A stretch of 35,215 nt of DNA from Bacteroidota bacterium. Its GTDB lineage: Bacteria; Bacteroidota; Bacteroidia; AKYH767-A; OLB10. The stretch's first letter is position 1. The number at the start of each line of letters is the position of its first letter. Shown one piece after another: positions 21,001 through 27,133 of the stretch. The DNA is taken from assembly GCA_025352785.1 (NCBI GenBank), contig JANXSD010000041.1, positions 1 to 35,215 of the forward strand, in the 5' to 3' direction. A program made the position numbers and the translations under genes. Under the pieces are notes generated by a model. That model did no database searches and had not been told where the DNA came from. It was given only the letters and a program-made list of their open reading frames with translations.

Positions 21001-21091
21001 CATCTACATCTTTAACATTTACTAATGTTGCTAGAAGTCCGTAAATTCCTAGAAGGAGCATCCGTGTTGCAGATAATTTCTTTATATTCAT
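15062..21091 (-). CDS. giant T9SS-secreted protein B: LamG-like, enzyme-like centre, 13 Ig-like repeats, sorting domain
   Basis: A 2009-residue paralogue of giant protein A. Signal peptide at 1-32 (hydrophobic LLLGIYGLLATLV, cleavage near VDAQ). LamG-like domain at about 35-270 (WHHLVFKYDAKAG, VWVDGQLP, GDIDELATYTF). Unassigned central region at about 290-770 sharing with A the blocks ENGE (near 486), YAETRA, LGDKLYGP, GWDINEESN (near 628), RPAQWLGFLK and MTGAEYFNTGYF. A shared beta region follows (TIQPNSN, IRRQGSTYIYDN, DAWHE.SHP), then a carbohydrate-binding-like domain (about 845-955), 13 Ig-like repeats (965-1910), and a type A T9SS sorting domain from YPNPFTDAT to the end (ILDVSGK, NLANGIYIAEI). 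It lacks the three FN3 domains of A. It has its own terminator, so A and B are probably separate transcripts. The enzymatic role is inferred only from conserved acidic blocks. Confidence 0.88.
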   Translation of the reverse strand: MNIKKLSATRMLLLGIYGLLATLVNVKDVDAQTWTPNNYWTFDGSNSLSDSMSRSNLNPSYFGSTYTVSPAQTGIGTGKYMTFNGSEKLIVASNPLALDTGFTIELLIRFGQNSHETMQIFGRRDAAINIRIGFPYIRFGTRSIPTGGSSLITDTYEIELNGIGRGTYGYYTDNNWHHLVFKYDAKAGVKEVWVDGQLPVGFSKTLPAGRIPPNATNSNDNVCDLNTTSSYYSFIGDIDELATYTFPLSGAMVYKHYNEFIQHQHFSFSNSTTPPPSPSSIVGSIDITEFAPGHPNANVDAITQLQTFPSSRFKPGNTLFPNIQVFNPAHIAGWLTSSYTNTQLINRSKDVQKELVTNFNYAFQLSNNSGSVSAFSDTNTFPGAWIKYANQNTSWKTSVNSYWPQIKPKDAGKTSLEPYMNCSCLPNNSYLKNAAGQFLDQWGNVVTSYKVVSPEAPTDSIKLDGQTQRYYLDQLTKKLTRPLDVIFENGESTPRWEQAALTSDPTVLAAFNASGLNNWHKYMGRAMNRLSSAYVNEFKSLPSLANTRFIYYQINGNPQYSWDYAETRALETQINSQYYSSGDIYMKWAWNWRYWSADAHGWQFLIDSRLPELALGDKLYGPTVCPGWDINEESNVRPAQWLGFLKAVAMTGAEYFNTGYFVENQPYQNPMNYVWEMAMPGYAQGITSRYEDLLKNGSIMGGDVPNNIITNTTQPGYSFYAGDVRKLVVVRKSNTIAKYAITGTIQPNSNVQGNADVNSSATINLDGQKLTFNIRRQGSTYIYDNSNTSSPVFYQLDAWHEASHPYFWDKSFKLEAELFDNVNASVEIKTEVPAGTKAGDYTNYTSYIGFKSASTAEYNFTPRGTTTSNYYVWVRARSKDGSNTGFNLQLDGTINHSVACVIGTTWTWYCFNTSNSLPIAYSNLSLQNHKLAVTATTAMLEIDQITVTPQSGSYYSVFAAACNATTPPTATITAAGPLAFCQGSNVTLSANTGIVYLWSNGATTQNITISTAGNYTVSVTGANGTAISTPTAVVVNAIPTNTVTASGPTTFCQGGNVTLTSSSTSGIYLWSTGVTTASINTSTSGNYNVTITSANGCSTTSAITTVVASSTVPSIITASGATTFCPGGNVTLTANTGIAYKWSTGATTSSINVTTTGNYSVSVTQSGGCSTTSSPIAISASNSIPATISASGPSTFCSGGLVTITASSGSSYLWSNGATTPAITLSSSGTYNVTVTQSGGCSSTSSAYVASVLPFPTNAVTTSGALTFCQGGSVNLTASASSSTYKWSTGATTASITASSSGSYLVTVTGSNGCSSVSSALVVSSTPSVPSTITAGGPTTFCIGGNVTLTANAGSAYNWSTGATTAAIAVSTSGNYSVSVTQSSGCSSTSSPLAITASNAAPAIVTSSGATTFCQGGSVTLYASSGSNYLWSNGATTSSIVLSNAGSYSVTITQAGGCSSVSSQSSIVVNAVPSQTVNVSGPTTFCQGSSVTLSATATSSTFKWSTGATTASIIANTSGSYNVTVTGANGCSTQSIAIPVISGSSIPATISASGSTTFCTGGNVTLTANSGTAYLWSNGSTASSINVTSTGSYSVRVSQLGGCSATSSTTSVTSSSTAPVTITTSGPTAFCQGSSVTLTANTGSSYLWSTGATTASITTVSSGNFSVTVNQLSGCNGVSPVTNVNAITNTPATITASGPLTFCGGGNVKLNANSGSAYLWSNGATTSSITVNTTGSYVVTVSQIGGCTSIAPSVSVNASSGSSTPATVTPSGSVSICQGGNTIFTASTGNSYLWSTGATTASINTTLSGNYSVTVTQSGGCSAVSSPSTLVVSPIASFTMGVSGPLSFCNGGKVVFSIVSSTPNIGYVWYKNNVVMSGVSTSSYTASTAGTYLARVQLGSCGAFSNRYTVTTPCREGDIINNSNFNFTAYPNPFTDATTLAFELTDATEVTVRILDVSGKLIDVLLNKINVNAGETKLEYGTSNLANGIYIAEIITSSSTQRIRIISSK
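15360..18195 (-). repeat. thirteen Ig-like repeats inside giant protein B
   Basis: Thirteen tandem units of about 70-77 residues (roughly 210-230 bp each) with the core TTFCQGGSVTLTA, YLWSNGATT or YKWSTGATT, GSYSVTVTQSGGCS. Many units share WSTGATTASI almost exactly, which points to recent duplication or gene conversion between units. The last unit is divergent (WYKNN in place of WSNG) and leads into the sorting domain. Confidence 0.88.
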
Positions 21092-21185
21092 TTTTAGGTG
21101 GGTGATTGGTGCAAAAAATTTCTACATCCCGAAGTAGGAGTTCTTTTGCTTTGGATTAAATGAAGGTTTTGTGGTGTGGACATCT

Positions 21186-21193
21186 CAAATGTA
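21186..21193 (-). promoter_or_regulatory. candidate -7 element of giant gene B
   Basis: TACATTTG on the minus strand, a TAnnTTTG match, about 95 nt upstream of the ATG at 21091. The expected -33 TTG is not at the standard distance, so this is only a candidate. Confidence 0.3.
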
Positions 21194-21311
21194 ATGGGAA
21201 AATGAGATTAATCTAGCATTATATTCAATAATGAATATAACATATTGAAAATCAATACAAAAATCTATCATTAAACTTCAGCAATTGATGTTTAGCCAAT
21301 ACAATTTTGGT

Positions 21312-21360
21312 GTTCACCATAATTAATTGAACGTTCACCCATAATAAATGAAAATTCACT
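21312..21360. repeat. 21-bp near-direct repeat upstream of giant gene B
   Basis: GTTCACCATAATTAATTGAA.. at 21312-21332 is followed at once by GTTCACCCATAATAAATGAA.. at 21333-21353 and a partial third copy ATTCACT. The period is 21 bp, two helical turns, and the array lies about 220-270 bp upstream of the giant gene start, in the gap after the micro-ORF. It could be an operator, but no regulator is known. Confidence 0.45.
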
Positions 21361-21376
21361 CTAGAAAATTAATTGC

Positions 21377-21493
21377 TTATAAAATACCTAGTTTAATAGC
21401 AGCGAGTCGAAGGCGTTCGTTAAAGTATTGGAGCGGGCTTTCTTGCTTTTTCCAGAATTTATTAATAAGATAAGTGATTAGAAGGATTGTCAT
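21377..21493 (-). CDS. 38-aa micro-ORF coupled to the sorting-domain mini-protein
   Basis: An ORF whose ATG overlaps the TAA of the preceding gene as TAATG (21491-21495), the usual layout for translational coupling. The product begins MTILLITYLINKFWKKQ, a short hydrophobic segment followed by Trp and lysines, and ends with a basic, amphipathic-looking part (NERLRLAAIKLGIL). It could be a tiny membrane-associated peptide, the 3' remnant of a longer gene, or a chance ORF. I do not recognise a family. The coupling geometry is the main argument for it. Confidence 0.35.
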   Translation of the reverse strand: MTILLITYLINKFWKKQESPLQYFNERLRLAAIKLGIL

Positions 21494-21948
21494 TAGCGAA
21501 TCACATTTAAGTTACCTTCTCGGTTTTCTTTTTTACCTGCGGCTCCTTGGGCAGTTAATCGGTAAACATAAGCGCCTTGAGGTACTTTTACTCCTTTAAA
21601 AGTTCCATCCCAACGTTGATTAGGGTTTGCGGATTCGAAAATCATTTCGCCCCATCTATTATATACTTGAATTGTAAAGTCTTTTATAGCCTCACCTGCG
21701 ATTCCAAAGGTGTCATTAATGCCATCTCCATTTGGAGTGAAAGTATTAGGAACATATATCGACATGGCTGGAATTACTTCTGCTTCATTAGAGATAGAAA
21801 ATACTTGGGGATTTCCTGCTTTATAAGCGACTACTCTGTATTTTCTTGAAAACTGTACTTGGGAATAAGAGAAATTCGAGAATAGTGTTAAACACAATAT
21901 AGCGAACATTAATTTTGAGAACTGTTTCATTGCCATTGTTGATTTCAT
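21493..21948 (-). CDS. mini-protein with T9SS type B (gliding-motility-associated) sorting domain
   Basis: A 151-residue protein with a signal peptide (hydrophobic FAILCLTLFSNFSYSQ) and a C-terminal domain of the type B / CHU_C class. The hallmark PNTFTPNGDGINDTF is at about 72-86, then IQVYNRWGEMIFES, WDGTFKG and VPQGAYVYRL. Between the signal and the sorting domain only some 45 residues remain, resembling the last strands of an Ig/FN3-like domain (RKYRVVAYKAGNPQVFS). So the secreted part is almost only the sorting signal. Start codons at 21948 and 21933 are both possible. The downstream micro-ORF overlaps its stop. Regulation is unknown. It may be a relic of a larger cargo protein or a genuine small surface protein. 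Confidence 0.85.
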   Translation of the reverse strand: MKSTMAMKQFSKLMFAILCLTLFSNFSYSQVQFSRKYRVVAYKAGNPQVFSISNEAEVIPAMSIYVPNTFTPNGDGINDTFGIAGEAIKDFTIQVYNRWGEMIFESANPNQRWDGTFKGVKVPQGAYVYRLTAQGAAGKKENREGNLNVIR

Positions 21949-22346
21949 GACTGCAAACTACTCGCAGAATCAATTTTGAAATGATCAGAATCTGTTTTCT
22001 AAAACTTATGTAAGAAAATGAAGAGATGTTTGAGTTTTTATGATTGAAAAGGAGTGTTTTTATATCTAAGTTATTTGTTATTAATAAGTTGTAAAAGGTT
22101 TCAAAAATTAAAATCACTGTAAGGATAGGATTAATTTGAAAGTGAAATCGATTAAAAAATCACTAAATCATGAAACCTTTCGAAATAAATACGAAAAATG
22201 TTGTATTTCATCCAGTTAAATTATCCTTAAGCAGGCTGGTTTTCAGTTGTAATTTCACGATAAAATAGAATTAACACTTTAACATTTTAATAGAGGAAGC
22301 GAAAAAATGTTTTTTTTATATTAGAATAAGGAATAAATTTCTCGTG

Positions 22347-22354
22347 TATATTTG
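22347..22354 (+). promoter_or_regulatory. candidate -7 element upstream of the coiled-coil gene
   Basis: TATATTTG fits TAnnTTTG on the plus strand. If used, it gives a leader of about 135 nt that contains the hairpin at 22434-22464. No -33 TTG is found at the normal spacing. Confidence 0.3.
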
Positions 22355-22433
22355 ATTATCAAATTAATGGGCTATGACTAGCATTATACTCCATTGGAAT
22401 TTTGGTTTTATTTATATTTTCAAGAAATTAAAT

Positions 22434-22464
22434 AATAGGGCTGCATATATTATGTAGCCCTATT
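22434..22464. promoter_or_regulatory. strong hairpin 34 nt before the coiled-coil gene
   Basis: AATAGGGCTGCATA (22434-22447) pairs with TATGTAGCCCTATT (22451-22464) over 14 bp, with one G-U pair and a 3-nt loop. The flanking T-runs are poor, so it is not a convincing terminator for any gene here. As it lies between the candidate promoter and the start at 22498, it may be a leader structure. Confidence 0.5.
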
Positions 22465-22497
22465 TCGATTTATAATTCGCATCTAAACCTCCATCCC

Positions 22498-22897
22498 ATG
22501 CACACCATTCAGCAACTCAGCACTATGAAAGCAGATCATGATTACTGGCAAAATAGAATTAAGTTCTATGGAGATGAAATCAAGCAATTTAATGGAAATT
22601 TAAGTACTGTGGTTCAACAAATGGAAAAGCCGAATTTAATGACTTATGTTGAGCATTTTCAAAACCAATTTATTCGACAAAATGAAGTGTTAGATATTAT
22701 TCGACATGATTTTAAGCAGCATGAAAATCTAATTGAAAAATTTAGCTTCTGAAAGACAAAAAGAGCTGGTAGAAGGAATACTTACTATTCATTCTGTTCA
22801 ACGAGAAAAATTAGAACAGTTTGAAAAAATATTTCATGAATTAAGAAATGAATTCAATGTATTTTTAAATAAAACAGAAATACAGACGGCGCTTTAA
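22498..22897 (+). pseudogene. frameshifted coiled-coil hypothetical protein
   Basis: The first frame gives 84 residues (MHTIQQLSTMKADHDYW ...) and stops at 22750-22752. The +1 frame takes over without a gap at 22742 (LASERQKELVEGIL) and runs about 51 more residues to a TAA at 22895-22897. The join lies in the run GAAAAATTTA, so removing one base restores a continuous, charged, helical protein of about 132 residues (HFQNQFIRQNEVLDIIRHD, then QREKLEQFEKIFHELRNEF). I recall similar small coiled-coil hypothetical proteins in other Bacteroidota but cannot name a function. It is either a recent pseudogene, a sequencing or assembly indel in a homopolymer, or, less likely, programmed +1 frameshifting. 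Confidence 0.72.
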
Positions 22898-23198
22898 AAC
22901 AAGCAAAACATGGAGATAAGCATCCCCATGATTAATGATTCTTCAATAACAAAACAGATTAATTCGGGAATAGCAATTTGCACGTTTGTTTTTTTTGAGG
23001 TGTTAGGTATTCTTTGGTAATCGTTAGTAGTTGTGTGATTAATCATAATAGTTTTATTGCTTCAATTATTAGTCCATGAAAAATAGGATGGAAATAAATT
23101 TTTAAAAAAGCAATTCAATTTAATTGTAAACAACTGTAAGAAATTGATGAAAACTGTTTTGAAATTGAGGCGTTTATGTGAAAAAGAAAAAAGAGAAA
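22898..23198. other. gap between convergent coiled-coil and ABC genes
   Basis: 301 bp, AT-rich. Apart from a weak imperfect palindrome near 22912-22931 (CATGG ... CCATG) I see nothing in it: no ORF, no RNA gene and no clear terminator for either convergent gene. Confidence 0.5.
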
Positions 23199-23825
23199 TT
23201 AATGATGGTAATTGTTAATATTAATAAACATGTTACAAGATTTTGTTTCTTCTAGCTGATTATTAGAACAAATAATTGCTAGTTTATTTTTCGCATATTG
23301 TTCCATCATTTTACAATACCAATCAACGCCATTGCTGTCAAGATTCGAGGTAGGTTCATCTAAAAATAGTACAGGAACATCTGCAGTAATAGCAAGCGCA
23401 AGTTTTAGTCGTTGTTTCATTCCTGACGAAAAATATTTAACTTGTTTCTCGATATAATCGTTAAGTTGGCAGACATTTGAAAGCTCTTCAACAGATAATG
23501 AATTTTGAATTTTTTTAAATGAATTAAAGAAACGAACATTTTCGCGAAGTGTAAGATCTTCTGGCAAATCGATATATGGTGCGCCAAAAGTTATGTATTC
23601 ATACCAATTATTGGGATCAACCAACTTTTCATTTATTGAAAATTCAATATTCCCTTCCGTTGGTGACGTGTATGCAGAAAGTAATTGCAAAAATGTAGAT
23701 TTTCCTGAGCCATTGTAACCAGTAACAGCTAAATGTATGTTATTAATTAATTCGAGATTTATTCCTCTGAAAATCCATTTTTCATCGAATTGTTTACCTA
23801 CTGCATTAAGCTTTATTCGTATCAT
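23199..23825 (-). CDS. ABC transporter ATP-binding protein (CcmA-like)
   Basis: A 208-residue ATPase subunit with all motifs: Walker A GYNGSGKST at 36-44, signature FSSGMKQRLKL at 132-142, Walker B VLFLDEPTSNLD at 152-163. The FSSGMKQRLKLALA core and short length resemble CcmA/COG1131 ATPases. No permease gene is in the window, so the partner and substrate are unknown. It lies 12 nt downstream of lpxA on the same strand and is probably part of the lpx operon. Before assigning a lipid-export role one would want a partner; none is seen, so the role is left open. Confidence 0.9.
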   Translation of the reverse strand: MIRIKLNAVGKQFDEKWIFRGINLELINNIHLAVTGYNGSGKSTFLQLLSAYTSPTEGNIEFSINEKLVDPNNWYEYITFGAPYIDLPEDLTLRENVRFFNSFKKIQNSLSVEELSNVCQLNDYIEKQVKYFSSGMKQRLKLALAITADVPVLFLDEPTSNLDSNGVDWYCKMMEQYAKNKLAIICSNNQLEETKSCNMFININNYHH

Positions 23826-23837
23826 CGATAAAAAAAC

Positions 23838-24617
23838 TTACTCTTGTTGAATAGCATTAAAGCCTCTCATAATTCCTCGTTCGGCAGATCGAATAAAAGA
23901 AAGAATTTTATCACGATGTGGCGATACAGCAGTTTCTTGTTCTACGATTCCTAGTGCTTTATTTACGGTATATCCTTGCTGATAAATTATTCTATAAATT
24001 TCTTGAATTTCGTTTACACTTTCTTGTGTATATCCTCTTCTTCGTAATCCAACTGAATTTATTCCTGCGTAAGAAAGTGGTTCACGAGCGGCTTTTACGA
24101 AGGGTGGAACATCCTTTCGAACTCCTGTTTGTCCACCAATAAAACTATGAGTTCCAATTCTAACAAATTGAGAGACTCCAACATATCCTTCTAATATGGC
24201 CCATTCTTCAATGGTAACATGTCCAGCTAGATTCACTGAATTTGCAAGTATTACATGATTCCCAATGATACAATCATGTGCAACGTGTACGTAGGCCATT
24301 AACAAGCAATTTGCACCAACTTCTGTTTTCCCTAAAGCGTTTGTTCCTTTATTTATTGTAACAAATTCTCTGATAGTTGTATTGTCGCCAATAATAGTAA
24401 AGGTTTTTTCTCCATCATATTTTAAATCTTGTGGCACGGCAGAAATAACGGCGCCAGGAAATATTTTGCAGTTCTTGCCAATGCGTGCTCCGTCGAAAAT
24501 GGTAACATTTGAACCGATCCAGGTTCCTTCACCAATTTCTACATCAGCATGAATGGTGGTAAATGAATCGATACTTACGTTGGCGCCTATTCGCGCATCA
24601 GGGTGGATGGAATTCAT
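23838..24617 (-). CDS. lpxA: UDP-N-acetylglucosamine acyltransferase
   Basis: First enzyme of lipid A synthesis, moving a 3-hydroxyacyl chain from ACP to UDP-GlcNAc. With the ATG at 24617 (MNSIHPDARIG) the protein is 259 residues, close to the Escherichia coli enzyme; the longer frame would need a TTG two codons upstream. The left-handed beta-helix hexapeptides run from IGANVSI to about residue 185. The catalytic His114 lies in HVAHDCIIGN, equivalent to E. coli His125, and the AGHVTIEEWAILEG block follows. The helical C-terminal domain is intact. It starts 13 nt after lpxC/fabZ. Confidence 0.97.
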   Translation of the reverse strand: MNSIHPDARIGANVSIDSFTTIHADVEIGEGTWIGSNVTIFDGARIGKNCKIFPGAVISAVPQDLKYDGEKTFTIIGDNTTIREFVTINKGTNALGKTEVGANCLLMAYVHVAHDCIIGNHVILANSVNLAGHVTIEEWAILEGYVGVSQFVRIGTHSFIGGQTGVRKDVPPFVKAAREPLSYAGINSVGLRRRGYTQESVNEIQEIYRIIYQQGYTVNKALGIVEQETAVSPHRDKILSFIRSAERGIMRGFNAIQQE

Positions 24618-24630
24618 GAGCAATTTATAA

Positions 24631-26019
24631 TCAGCTTTTCTTTACAATTTGAGCTAACATTTCTGATTCCATTACTATTTTATCGCCCACAATCGCTTCT
24701 CCACGCATGTGGCAGATGCCTCGTCGTATTGGTGTAATTAATTTTAAATTAAAGATGACAGTATCACCAGGGATAACTTTTTGTTTAAATCGTGCCTCAG
24801 ATATTTTCATAAAATAAGTCCAATAATTTTCTGGATCAGGAACCGTATTTAACACTAAAATTCCTCCTGCTTGTGCCATTGCTTCAATCAATAAAACGCC
24901 GGGCATTACTGGATTTCCGGGAAAATGCCCTTGGAAGAACCATTCGTTAATCGTAACATTTTTCAATCCAACTACATGAGTATCGCTAAGTTCTAAAATT
25001 TTATCGACCAATAAAAAAGGTGCTCGATGTGGAAGCATTTGTGTGATTCTATTGATGTCACAAACTGGGGTAGCATTCACATCAAAATAAGGAATTTTAA
25101 CACGATCTCTTTTAATTAATGCTTTCACTTTTTTTGCAAACTCCACATTAGCGGCATGTCCTGGACGAGCCGCTAAAATATGTCCTTGAATATATTGCCC
25201 TACTAATGCAAAGTCACCAACAATATCCAGTAATTTGTGGCGAGCGGGTTCATTTTGAAAATGTAATTGAACATTATTTAGAATACCTTTTTCTTGAATC
25301 TGAACACTGGGCTTATTAAATAGAGCAGCTAATTCATCTAATTTTTCTTGTAAAATTGGTCGGTCAACAATTACGATAGCATTATTTAAATCACCACCTT
25401 TTATCAATTCGTGCTTTACGAGCATTTCTAATTCGTGAAGGAAAACGAAAGTTCTACAAATTGAAAAGTCATTTTTAAATTCCTTGATAGTATGTAACTG
25501 GGCATGTTGTGTTCCTAACACCGGACTGCTGTAGTCCACCATTACAGTGATTCTATATTCGGGGCTGGGAACTAAGAGCATTTCAACATTACGTGCAGGT
25601 TCTTCGTAAGAGAGATTCTCTTCAATTACGTAAACATCACGTATAGCATTTTGTTCTATTGTTCCAGCTTCAAGTAAAGCATCAATAAATGCTTTGGAGC
25701 TTCCATCCATGATTGGAACTTCAGGGCCGTCAATTTCAATAATTACATTATCGATTTCTAAACCTATTAAGGCGGCCAATGCATGTTCTGTCGTACTAAC
25801 ACGAGCGCCATTTTGTTCCAAGGTAGTTCCACGTGAGGTATCCACAACATTATCCGCATCCGCATCAATGAATGGTTTACCTGGTAAATCTATACGTTGA
25901 AATTTAAACCAATGGTTTTCTGGAGCTGGTTTAAAAGTTAAAGTTGCCTGAATACCTGTATGCAGACCAACGCCTGAAACGGTTACGGGTTTGCGAAGAG
26001 TAATTTGTTTCTGCGTCAT
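24631..26019 (-). CDS. lpxC/fabZ: bifunctional UDP-3-O-acyl-GlcNAc deacetylase / 3-hydroxyacyl-ACP dehydratase
   Basis: A 462-residue fusion typical of Bacteroidota. Residues 1 to about 305 are LpxC, the zinc deacetylase that commits lipid A synthesis: zinc ligands His79 (STTEHALAAL), His261 and Asp265 (RHKLLDIVGD), and catalytic His280. Residues from about 320 are FabZ, which dehydrates 3-hydroxyacyl-ACP: LPHRAPFLLVD at 329-339, catalytic His365 in GHFPGNPVMPG and Glu379 in LIEAMAQAGG. Both halves are complete, so both activities are expected. The fusion ties the lipid A branch and the fatty-acid branch, which compete for the same 3-hydroxyacyl-ACP. It starts 3 nt after lpxD. Confidence 0.98.
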   Translation of the reverse strand: MTQKQITLRKPVTVSGVGLHTGIQATLTFKPAPENHWFKFQRIDLPGKPFIDADADNVVDTSRGTTLEQNGARVSTTEHALAALIGLEIDNVIIEIDGPEVPIMDGSSKAFIDALLEAGTIEQNAIRDVYVIEENLSYEEPARNVEMLLVPSPEYRITVMVDYSSPVLGTQHAQLHTIKEFKNDFSICRTFVFLHELEMLVKHELIKGGDLNNAIVIVDRPILQEKLDELAALFNKPSVQIQEKGILNNVQLHFQNEPARHKLLDIVGDFALVGQYIQGHILAARPGHAANVEFAKKVKALIKRDRVKIPYFDVNATPVCDINRITQMLPHRAPFLLVDKILELSDTHVVGLKNVTINEWFFQGHFPGNPVMPGVLLIEAMAQAGGILVLNTVPDPENYWTYFMKISEARFKQKVIPGDTVIFNLKLITPIRRGICHMRGEAIVGDKIVMESEMLAQIVKKS

Positions 26020-26022
26020 GCC

Positions 26023-27072
26023 TTATAATGGGGACGTAGGTGTATCGCTTAAGTTGGCGATCTTCTTTTGCAATTCTAGAATTTTCTTTTCGAGTTCTGG
26101 AAGTTTGCGAAAGAGCACATACGTACGTTTAAAATCACTGATATTAAATGCTGGTGAGCCTTGAACTACCTCATCAGCGTTAGTTATACTATTTCCTATT
26201 CCTGATTGTGCAGCTACTTTAACACCATCGGCAATTGTGATGTGGCCTACAATTCCTACCTGTCCACCGATCATGCAATTACTTCCAATTTTAGTAGACC
26301 CTGCAACACCAGTTTGCGCTGCGATAACAGTATTTTCTCCGATCTCTACATTATGTCCGATCTGAATTAGGTTGTCGAGCTTAACGCCTTTGTGGATAAT
26401 TGTAGATCCAAGGGTAGCTCTATCTACGGTACTATTTGCACCAATTTCTACATAATCCTTAATGATCACATTACCTATTTGAGCGATCTTTTTATAATTT
26501 CCGTTATTGGGTCCGAAGCCGAAGCCATCAGCTCCAATAATTACTCCTGAATGGAACGTGCAACTGTTACCTATGATACAGTCAGAGTAAATTCTAACGC
26601 CGGGAAAAAAGGTACTGTCGTCGCCGATTTCGCAATTATCACCAATAAAAACGTGCGGATAAACTTTTACACGGTTGCCTAGTTTTACATTTTTACCTAT
26701 GTACGAGAATGCACCTAAATAAACATTTGTTCCGTACGATGAGGAAGGGTCAATAAATGAATACTCTTCGATACCTGACTTATCACGTTGAATTGTATTA
26801 TAAACTTCAAGCAATTTTGCGAAACTTAGGTAGGCATTTTCCACTCGAATGAGTGTTGCTTTTACTGGTTTCTCAGGTATGAAATCGTTGTTAATGATTA
26901 CGATTGTTGCTTCCGTATCATATACAAAAGCAGTATAGACAGGATTTGCTAAAAAGGTTAGGGATCCAGAGACACCTTCTTCAATTTTAGCTAATCTGCT
27001 AACTTTTACGTTCGGATCACCTTCTACGGTGCCTTGCAGTAATTCGGAAATCTGGCTTGCGGTAAATTCCAT
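26023..27072 (-). CDS. lpxD: UDP-3-O-acylglucosamine N-acyltransferase
   Basis: Third step of lipid A synthesis, N-acylation of UDP-3-O-acyl-glucosamine. 349 residues, the usual length. The N-terminal uridine-binding domain covers about 1-100 (LTFLANPVY), then hexapeptide repeats form a left-handed beta-helix to about 310, followed by a helical tail ([14 protein letters not shown]). The catalytic His240 is in [12 protein letters not shown] and the GADGFGFGP block at 180-188 is intact. It is first in the lpxD-lpxC/fabZ-lpxA-ABC unit, and a good TTTG/TAnnTTTG promoter lies just upstream, before the HD gene's 3' end. Confidence 0.97.
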   Translation of the reverse strand: MEFTASQISELLQGTVEGDPNVKVSRLAKIEEGVSGSLTFLANPVYTAFVYDTEATIVIINNDFIPEKPVKATLIRVENAYLSFAKLLEVYNTIQRDKSGIEEYSFIDPSSSYGTNVYLGAFSYIGKNVKLGNRVKVYPHVFIGDNCEIGDDSTFFPGVRIYSDCIIGNSCTFHSGVIIGADGFGFGPNNGNYKKIAQIGNVIIKDYVEIGANSTVDRATLGSTIIHKGVKLDNLIQIGHNVEIGENTVIAAQTGVAGSTKIGSNCMIGGQVGIVGHITIADGVKVAAQSGIGNSITNADEVVQGSPAFNISDFKRTYVLFRKLPELEKKILELQKKIANLSDTPTSPL

Positions 27073-27081
27073 GACAGCTCA

Positions 27082-27110
27082 CAAAGGTAACAAATATGAC
27101 TTTGCACAAA
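27082..27110 (-). promoter_or_regulatory. promoter of the lpx operon
   Basis: On the minus strand TTTG (27110-27107) is followed after 17 bp by TACCTTTG (27089-27082), a match to both the -33 and -7 elements of Bacteroidota. The ATG of lpxD is 9 nt further on, so the leader would be only a few bases long. It lies inside the 61-bp gap after the HD gene, implying that the lpx genes can be transcribed on their own. Confidence 0.65.
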
Positions 27111-27133
27111 AGACAAACCGAGTAAAAGGCGAC

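Larger units (their letters stand above)
21092..21376. other. intergenic region upstream of giant gene B
   Basis: 285 bp, very AT-rich. It holds the candidate TACATTTG element (21186-21193) and most of the 21-bp direct repeats (21312-21360). No ORF, RNA gene or terminator hairpin was seen in it. Confidence 0.5.
21949..22497. other. 549-bp gap before the coiled-coil gene
   Basis: AT-rich divergent region. I see a TATATTTG match on the plus strand at 22347-22354 and a strong hairpin at 22434-22464. A 32-codon ORF from 22170 has no further support. No tRNA or conserved gene was recognised. Confidence 0.5.

Noticed and set aside
21821-22117. Minus-strand ORF overlapping the sorting-domain gene start
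   Set aside because: It overlaps a well-supported gene in another frame and consists of low-complexity AT-rich codons.
22170-22268. 32-codon ORF on the plus strand (MKPFEINTKN...)
   Set aside because: Too short, with no clear ribosome-binding context and no neighbour coupling.
22912-22931. Imperfect palindrome CATGG...CCATG after the coiled-coil gene
   Set aside because: It has mismatches in the stem and no T-tract, so it is too weak to call a terminator.
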